A stretch of DNA of 34,344 nucleotides. Origin: a virus. Position numbers and translations under genes: made by a program. The DNA lies in IMG/VR virus record IMGVR_UViG_3300008339_000244, positions 1-34,344 of that record; one strand, written 5' to 3'. This document shows, one piece after another, positions 30,169 to 34,344 of the stretch; position 1 is the first letter of the stretch; every line of letters begins with the position of its first letter. Below the pieces are notes generated by a model. It was not told the DNA's origin. It was given only the letters and a program-made list of their open reading frames with translations, and searched no databases.

Positions 30169-31084
30169 GTCGGTTCACCTGTCGGTATATTCGCCTCCGT
30201 TTTGCGGGCTGTACCAATACTCGTCCTCTACTCGCGACATGAGCAACTGCCGCAGCTACGCGGAGTTCTTCGAGCATTATGAGTTCCTTGTGGGCGAGAT
30301 TGCCCGCGTGACGATGCCGGGCCGCATTTCTGCCGTGCATTGCATGGACGTTCCGAACGACGGGGCGAACGCTGGGGCTGGGCTCACAGATTTCCCAGGC
30401 GACATCATCCGCCTGCATCAGAAGCTCGGATGGCAATACATCGCTCGCCATTGTGTTTGGAAAGAACCGTTGGGCGTTAGAAATCGAACGATGGCGAAAG
30501 GGCTCACACACAAAACGGTTATTGATGACTCGTCATTGTGTGACGTGGCGAGTGCGGATTATTTGTTGCTGTTTCGCAACAAGGGAAAGAACCCGGTTCC
30601 AATTCATCATCCAACTGGGCTCATGCGATACGCCGGTGAGCGGTCGATTCCGAGCGACATCATGAAATACCGCGGATGGCAAGGCAATCAAATTCAGAAC
30701 CGTTACAGTCAGTGGATTTGGCGTCAGTACGCTTCCGCGTTCTGGGATGACGTTCGCATCGGTCGTGTGTTGCCCTACAAGGAAAGTCGCGAACCGGAGG
30801 ACGAGAAACACATGCACCCTCTTCAGCTCGATGTAATCGAGCGAGTAGTCGTTCTACGATCCAATCCAGGAGAGGTCGTGTTGACCCCGTTCCTTGGAGT
30901 TGGCAGCGAAGCATACGGAGCAGTTGTTAACGACCGAAAGGCGATCGGGATCGAGTTGAAACCGAGCTACTACAATCAAGCCGTTAAAAACATGGAAGCC
31001 GCCGCGTTACCAATCAACGAACAACCCGACTTATTCGCCGTGGTCGATGACGAAATGGACGATCAGTACGAGGAAGTGGCTTGA
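30083..31084 (+). CDS. Beta-class DNA methyltransferase (N4C or N6A)
   Basis: 333 residues. Motif IV comes first, YSPPF (36-40), after YNSDCLEVLPTIPDKSVHLS; the SAM-binding motif I comes last, VLTPFLGVGSEAYGA at about 267-281, followed by AIGIELKPSYYNQAV. This order is that of beta-class methyltransferases. SPPF (not DPPY) leans to N4-cytosine, but N6-adenine is possible. The NIPxQ-type central region has RDMSNCRSYAEFFEHYEF and MPGRISAVHC. It follows the helicase and probably protects phage DNA from restriction, or marks replicated DNA. GGGAGAAAGACA precedes the ATG. No cognate endonuclease is seen nearby. Confidence 0.88.
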   Translation: MAVINQVVTDRYAIYNSDCLEVLPTIPDKSVHLSVYSPPFCGLYQYSSSTRDMSNCRSYAEFFEHYEFLVGEIARVTMPGRISAVHCMDVPNDGANAGAGLTDFPGDIIRLHQKLGWQYIARHCVWKEPLGVRNRTMAKGLTHKTVIDDSSLCDVASADYLLLFRNKGKNPVPIHHPTGLMRYAGERSIPSDIMKYRGWQGNQIQNRYSQWIWRQYASAFWDDVRIGRVLPYKESREPEDEKHMHPLQLDVIERVVVLRSNPGEVVLTPFLGVGSEAYGAVVNDRKAIGIELKPSYYNQAVKNMEAAALPINEQPDLFAVVDDEMDDQYEEVA

Positions 31085-31099
31085 CTGCATCGGCTGATC

Positions 31100-31171
31100 A
31101 TGGCGATGGGTGAGAAAATCTACATCATGTCGCAGCATTTGACGCGACTAGCCGAAAGGAAGAATGCGTGA
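31100..31171 (+). CDS. 23-residue micro-ORF coupled to next gene
   Basis: ATG 31100 opens a 23-residue basic, helical frame (ATGs also at codons 3 and 10) whose TGA overlaps the GTG start of the next gene (GTGA). AAGGAAG within it is the ribosome site of that gene. It may be a leader peptide that couples translation. Confidence 0.35.
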   Translation: MAMGEKIYIMSQHLTRLAERKNA

Positions 31172-31359
31172 TCTGTCGGCACAAGGTTTACATCAACGGC
31201 AAGGACAAGCGAGCCGGCGTTCGCAATTGCCGCAACGCGGCGAGCATAACGGCCAGGCTCGATGGCTGCAAGCGTGCGGCGTGGCGTTGCCGGCGTCATG
31301 CGGGCATGGAATTGGAAAAGACGATACTGACTAAGCGGAAGTCACAACACCAGGAGTAA
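31168..31359 (+). CDS. Small Cys/His-rich zinc-binding protein
   Basis: 63 residues from GTG 31168, with AAGGAAG about five bases upstream. Cys/His pairs (ICRHKVY, RNCRNAAS, GCKRAAW, RCRRHAG) suggest a small zinc finger of the kind found in other tiny planctomycete proteins. The GTGA overlap with the micro-ORF supports this start against an ATG at 31164 in another frame. The function is unknown. Confidence 0.6.
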   Translation: MICRHKVYINGKDKRAGVRNCRNAASITARLDGCKRAAWRCRRHAGMELEKTILTKRKSQHQE

Positions 31360-31362
31360 TCA

Positions 31363-31800
31363 TTGACCGCGAGCACCAATCTATGCGAATCGTGCCATCG
31401 CTCGCTTAGCGGCCAGATGTGGCATCGCCTCGACGACATGACCATTTGCGGTCCTTGCTATCGCGAGGCGTCCAGCATCGGCCTTCCCGTGACGTGCCAG
31501 CATTGCGGCTGGCATGGCGTGACCAACGGCACGCGGGAAACCAATGAGGACATGATCGAGCATGACGCTTGCGCCGATTGCATCTGGTGGTTCCGGCTCG
31601 CCGGCGAAAGTGACTTGCCTGATTCGATCCGGATCGGTGGCGAGCATTACACACTGACCGAGAACCCGATGGCACGCTGTGGCGGCCGGGTGCGGATGCT
31701 CAATGGGCTTGACCTCGGGCCGGTCAATCTGTGGAGCAATGGGACGATCCCGGAAAGGTGGCGAGAGTTGCTGCCTGACAATGCGAAGTGGATCACGTAA
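31363..31800 (+). CDS. Multi-zinc-finger hypothetical protein
   Basis: 145 residues from TTG 31363, with CAGGAG six bases upstream. Four CxxC pairs (CESC, CGPC, CQHC, CADC) in the first 75 residues suggest two treble-clef or rubredoxin-like zinc sites. The C-terminal half is an ordinary alpha/beta tail. Such proteins may be LIM-like adaptors or nucleic acid binders. Located in the replication region; family not identified. Confidence 0.6.
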   Translation: MTASTNLCESCHRSLSGQMWHRLDDMTICGPCYREASSIGLPVTCQHCGWHGVTNGTRETNEDMIEHDACADCIWWFRLAGESDLPDSIRIGGEHYTLTENPMARCGGRVRMLNGLDLGPVNLWSNGTIPERWRELLPDNAKWIT

Positions 31801-31846
31801 AGTTGGCCATGCAAAGTGAATTGATAACCACTATGGAGTTTACACC

Positions 31847-32050
31847 ATGTATTTCGTGCAGAAGAAGACAGAGCCGATGATTATGACCAACACGGACGGT
31901 AGTAATCCAGTGTACGTCAATCGGTGCGTCAACAACTGTGTCAACAGGTTCGGGTCATACACGCTCGTCGTGCAGAGCGCTGATCAGGCGAGCAATGGCA
32001 CGCGTCCATTCTGCGAGCGTTGCATGATCGCACGGGAGCGAAGGAATTAA
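31847..32050 (+). CDS. Small Cys-containing hypothetical protein
   Basis: 67 residues. YVNRCVNNCVNRFGSYTLV and FCERCMIARERR give two CxxC-like pairs that could hold one zinc. TGGAG stands about ten bases upstream of the ATG. The last gene before a 331-base region with no gene. No family is recognised. Confidence 0.55.
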   Translation: MYFVQKKTEPMIMTNTDGSNPVYVNRCVNNCVNRFGSYTLVVQSADQASNGTRPFCERCMIARERRN

Positions 32051-32130
32051 CGGAAGCACGTTTCGGCGTGTGTGATGTCACCGCGGTTAGTCTCGCTTGG
32101 TGAATCACTTTAGCGAGTGTGTTACTCGCG

Positions 32131-32174
32131 CCCTCGGCCGGTTGGTTTGATGATACGGCCGGCCGGGGGATTTT
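32131..32174 (+). terminator. GC-rich terminator in the 32051-32381 gap
   Basis: CCCTCGGCCGG (32131-32141) pairs with CCGGCCGGGGG (32159-32169) with one T-G wobble, loop of 17 bases, then ATTTTG. The T-run is short. Upstream, CTCGCT (32092-32097), AGCGAG (32112-32117) and ACTCGC (32124-32129) could form alternative stems, as in an attenuator. Confidence 0.5.
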
Positions 32175-32179
32175 GATAC

Positions 32180-32208
32180 TTGACTTTCAAAGCGTGATTG
32201 ATTACATT
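32180..32208 (+). promoter_or_regulatory. Sigma70-type promoter after the terminator
   Basis: TTGACT (32180-32185) and TACATT (32203-32208), spacing 17. It lies 12 bases after the GC-rich hairpin and would transcribe the long hairpin at 32263 and the gene at 32382. The -35 is the same as at 24938. Confidence 0.5.
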
Positions 32209-32262
32209 GATTTTGCCGCTGATATCGGCACCATTCGAATCGAGAGGATCAAGCGAAACTAA

Positions 32263-32348
32263 CGGCTCTTTACCCCTCCCGCGGGCTCAGGAAAACGCAT
32301 TCTCGGTGGCGTTGCCTGGATATCAACCGCGGGAGGGTTAAGGGGCCG
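32263..32348 (+). ncRNA. Long structured RNA or palindromic element
   Basis: Positions 32263-32284 and 32327-32348 form a 22-bp helix: 19 Watson-Crick pairs, two G-T wobbles and one mismatch. The 42-base cap folds further: CAGG (32288-32291) with CCTG (32315-32318), and AACGC (32294-32298) with GCGTT (32309-32313), leaving a 10-base loop. No T-run follows, so it is not a simple terminator. It begins about 50 bases after a promoter and ends 33 bases before a start codon, fitting a leader RNA, a small RNA or a replication site. Confidence 0.6.
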
Positions 32349-32381
32349 ATTACGTCCATTGTTATCAGTGGAGAACCTCAC

Positions 32382-32570
32382 ATGAACGACATCGCCATAA
32401 CGGAAATGACCAACGGCATCCGCCTGATCGTGCTGGCGTTCGCGCTGCGGTGCGACGACCTGGCCGGGTTCGCGGAAGATATTGCCGACGAGACAGCGGA
32501 GGCGTTTGCCGAGGCCGTGAGCGTGGCGCGGGCGCCGTTGCCTACGCCGGATGTAGAGATTGAGTTCTAG
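32382..32570 (+). CDS. Small acidic protein
   Basis: 62 residues, very acidic in the second half (CDDLAGFAEDIADETAEAFA) with a hydrophobic first helix (IRLIVLAFALR). TGGAGA precedes the ATG. The strong negative charge resembles DNA mimic proteins, but no family is recognised. Confidence 0.55.
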   Translation: MNDIAITEMTNGIRLIVLAFALRCDDLAGFAEDIADETAEAFAEAVSVARAPLPTPDVEIEF

Positions 32571-32610
32571 CCGCTAGTGGTTTGGTTGGGTTCGACTCCC
32601 AGCAAGCGGA
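32571..32610 (+). other. tRNA 3'-half-like sequence (possible att core)
   Basis: GGGTTCGACTCCC (32588-32600) is a textbook T-arm: TTGGG and CCCAG close a 7-base TTCGACT loop. CAAGCGG and a discriminator A follow (32603-32610), as the 3' acceptor strand of a tRNA; CCGCT at 32571-32575 can pair with AGCGG. No anticodon arm is present and no full tRNA can be folded upstream. Phage attP cores often copy a tRNA 3' end, so an attachment site is possible. A tRNA remnant is the alternative. Confidence 0.45.
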
Positions 32611-32653
32611 AGGTGTGATTTTGTGACCAATTGAACTTTGTGGAGATTTTGAC

Positions 32654-33277
32654 ATGAGCAAGTGGAAACAGGCAGCAACCAAGGGGCAGGGCGATTTTGA
32701 GAAGCCGCCACAAGGCAATCACCAAGCCGTTCTCGTGGCACTCATTGACATGGGCATGCAGGAGAACACATTCCAGGGTGAGACGAAGATTCAGCATCGT
32801 GTCTATCTTGTGTGGGAACTGACCAGCGAGAAAGACAGCAAGGGCAACAATTTCGTTGCCGGAATTGACATGACCTTTTCAATGAATGAGAAAGCCAAAC
32901 TGCGTCAGTGGGTCGAGTCGTGGCGCGGCAAGAAACTCGCCGAAGGTGAAGAGTTCGATTTCTCCGTTCTCCCTGGCAAGAAGTGCCTGCTCAGCATCAC
33001 CGAGAAAAACGGATACAACGTGGTCTCGGGCGTGGCCGGACTGCCCAAGGGGATGGTTGTTCCCGATCCGACGCACAAGCCTTTTCTGTGGTCGCCGGAC
33101 GACATCGGCGAAGACGGCGAGATCAAGCTGCCCGATTGGATTCCCTGGCTGTTCGGCAAGAGCGTCAAGGAACACATCGAAAACCGAGTCGAGGAAAATG
33201 TTGGTGGCGATGCTCGCGAGCCAAGCCGAAGTGAACAAGGGAAGACGTTGCAGCAAGAAGCCGCCGAAATGTTTTGA
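32654..33277 (+). CDS. Putative phage ssDNA-binding (OB-fold-like) protein
   Basis: 207 residues. The pattern GNHQAVLVALIDMGMQ, HRVYLVWELTSEKD, FSMNEKAKLRQWVESWRGKK, EEFDFSVLPGKKCLL and GYNVVSGVAGLPKG is well known among phage proteins beside primases and recombinases. The C-terminus is charged and ends in acid and Phe (EAAEMF), as in SSB-type tails that recruit partners. Placed directly before the primase-polymerase, it probably coats ssDNA at forks, which is inference. TGTGGAG lies eight or so bases before the ATG. Confidence 0.6.
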   Translation: MSKWKQAATKGQGDFEKPPQGNHQAVLVALIDMGMQENTFQGETKIQHRVYLVWELTSEKDSKGNNFVAGIDMTFSMNEKAKLRQWVESWRGKKLAEGEEFDFSVLPGKKCLLSITEKNGYNVVSGVAGLPKGMVVPDPTHKPFLWSPDDIGEDGEIKLPDWIPWLFGKSVKEHIENRVEENVGGDAREPSRSEQGKTLQQEAAEMF

Positions 33278-33322
33278 GCCATTGATTCGCCCAGACTCTT
33301 TTCAACAAACCGAGTGGACAGC

Positions 33323-34344
33323 ATGACGTACAAGCCATCATGGAAGATCCGGGCAACCAGCTCGACATCGGGCGGGATGATCGCAGACCGAGCAGAACTG
33401 GAGCGAGGTCTGCGACTTCTCGCCGATCCCAAATCTGGCTGTGAAATCATGGCGCTGCCGTCCGGAAGATTTACCAATCTTGCCAGCACGGACATTGAAG
33501 GGCTGATAACCGCTGTCGATGGGATGCCGAATGGAATTGGGGTCTATGTTCGCATCAACCCGGTTCCGGTTGGGCTGGGCCGTTGCGCCAAGAAAGCGGA
33601 CATCAATAACCGGCGATGGCTTTACATCGACATCGACCCACTGAAACCAGAGACGGAGAAGGACAACCCGGCAACGGACGAAGAAAAGGAAGGCGCTAGG
33701 CAAGTTGGCGCGTCCGTCAATGAATACCTGTTGTCGTTGGGCTGGCCTGCACCACTGGTGTTCGACAGCGGCAACGGCTGCGCGATGCTTTACCGAGTGG
33801 AGCTTGAGGCGACATCGGCGATTCAATCACTGTACCGCAAGTTCCTGTTGTCGCTTCAAAACAGATTTGCCGATCAACCAGGCAGCATCGACGGCTCGGT
33901 ACACGACGCCCCGCGGCTTATCAAGCTGCCGGGCACATGGGCAAAGAAAGGCCAATGCTCCGACGATCGACCGTATCGACCGTGCAAGATTGTATTTGCC
34001 CCGACTGAGCAAGTCATCATCACGGCCAACATGATAGCGGCAGTGTGTGAAGAGAAGACCGAGGCAGGCGGGAAGCAATCGGACGGGTTCACGCTTCGGG
34101 CGACGAATAGCGGGCCAGGCGGTTACGGTCGGGCGGCGCTCAATTCCGAGTGCGCCCGGTTCGCGATGGCTCGACCAGGTGAACGCAACAACGCTCTGAA
34201 CCGGGCGGCGTTCTGCTTGGGGCAGCTTGTCGCCGGCGGAGAAGTTGACGGCGCTGAAGTCGAGACGCGACTGACGGAAACGGCGGCATCGTTGGGCCTT
34301 GAACAACCAGAGATTGCCAACACGATCCGCAGCGGCATGACGGC
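33323..34344 (+). CDS. AEP-type primase-polymerase, 5' part (cut by window end)
   Basis: 340 residues are visible from ATG 33323 and the frame stays open at the window end. RRWLYIDIDP (98-106) holds the two catalytic Asp (103, 105) of the archaeo-eukaryotic primase fold; FDSGNGCAMLYRV and GSIDGSVHDAPRLIKLPGTW are the other core motifs. Residues 265-340 (GERNNALNRAAFCLGQLVAG) are the helical PriCT-like domain that often joins to a D5-type helicase, so a helicase domain may follow outside the window. It would make primers or short DNA at phage forks. Confidence 0.88.
   Translation, partial: MTYKPSWKIRATSSTSGGMIADRAELERGLRLLADPKSGCEIMALPSGRFTNLASTDIEGLITAVDGMPNGIGVYVRINPVPVGLGRCAKKADINNRRWLYIDIDPLKPETEKDNPATDEEKEGARQVGASVNEYLLSLGWPAPLVFDSGNGCAMLYRVELEATSAIQSLYRKFLLSLQNRFADQPGSIDGSVHDAPRLIKLPGTWAKKGQCSDDRPYRPCKIVFAPTEQVIITANMIAAVCEEKTEAGGKQSDGFTLRATNSGPGGYGRAALNSECARFAMARPGERNNALNRAAFCLGQLVAGGEVDGAEVETRLTETAASLGLEQPEIANTIRSGMT

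Noticed and set aside
32173-32262. 29-residue TTG-started frame in the regulatory gap
   Set aside because: It covers the promoter boxes at 32180-32208 and has no coupling to a neighbour. It could be real but is weaker than the promoter reading.
32535-32610. Full tRNA gene ending in the T-arm sequence
   Set aside because: Only five acceptor pairs could form and no D-arm or anticodon arm fits; the bases before 32571 are coding sequence.

Overview
The window is about 34 kb of a tailed-phage (Caudoviricetes) genome or prophage, read almost wholly on the + strand. Nearly every gene overlaps or abuts the next (ATGA, TAATG, TGATG and GTGA junctions). Terminase, portal, capsid, tail-chaperone and tape-measure genes stand in the canonical siphophage order. 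No contractile sheath or baseplate genes, no integrase and no housekeeping genes are visible. The host cannot be read directly. The GC-rich composition, the small CsrA-like protein, the papain-type protease and several small secreted proteins of a style common in Planctomycetes suggest a planctomycete host, but this is inference.

Layout. (1) 85-3581, packaging: a phospholipase-D-like protein, small and large terminase subunits, a zinc ribbon with no canonical start codon, and a small acidic protein. A strong terminator nested in a 17-bp inverted repeat closes this block. (2) 3769-11623, head: a gpW-like connector, a lambda-type portal with a very long charged C-terminal extension, a prohead protease fused to scaffold and major capsid protein, a DUF2190-like decoration protein, and a methyltransferase-glycosyltransferase fusion. 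(3) 11620-19928, connector and tail: head-tail joining proteins, a tail-tube candidate, a tail-assembly chaperone made by -1 frameshifting (slippery C CCA AAA plus hairpin), a short tape measure, tail-tip proteins and two or three fibre or lectin-like proteins. (4) 19941-24802, lysis or host-surface region: a chain of tiny membrane and secreted proteins, a proline-linker secreted protein, a C1-type cysteine protease, a Cys-rich secreted protein and a holin-like membrane protein. No recognisable peptidoglycan hydrolase is present.

(5) 24896-27995, early or regulatory region: a terminator, then two sigma70-type promoters that share a heptad (CTAGGGA) at the same place in the spacer, the first driving a ribbon-helix-helix repressor. 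Next come small gene cassettes separated by three copies of the same GC-rich hairpin, a ParB-like protein and a CsrA-like protein. (6) 28209-34344, replication and DNA modification: an SF2 helicase, an overlapping zinc ribbon, a beta-class DNA methyltransferase and several Cys-rich small proteins. A 330-base structured regulatory region follows, then a small acidic protein, a tRNA 3'-half-like sequence, a probable ssDNA-binding protein, and the start of an AEP-type primase-polymerase that runs off the window.

Together the genes describe a dsDNA phage with its own replication and modification functions and layered post-transcriptional control (frameshifting, a CsrA homologue, hairpins, translational coupling). 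All functional calls come from reading motifs in the translations. No database search was run.
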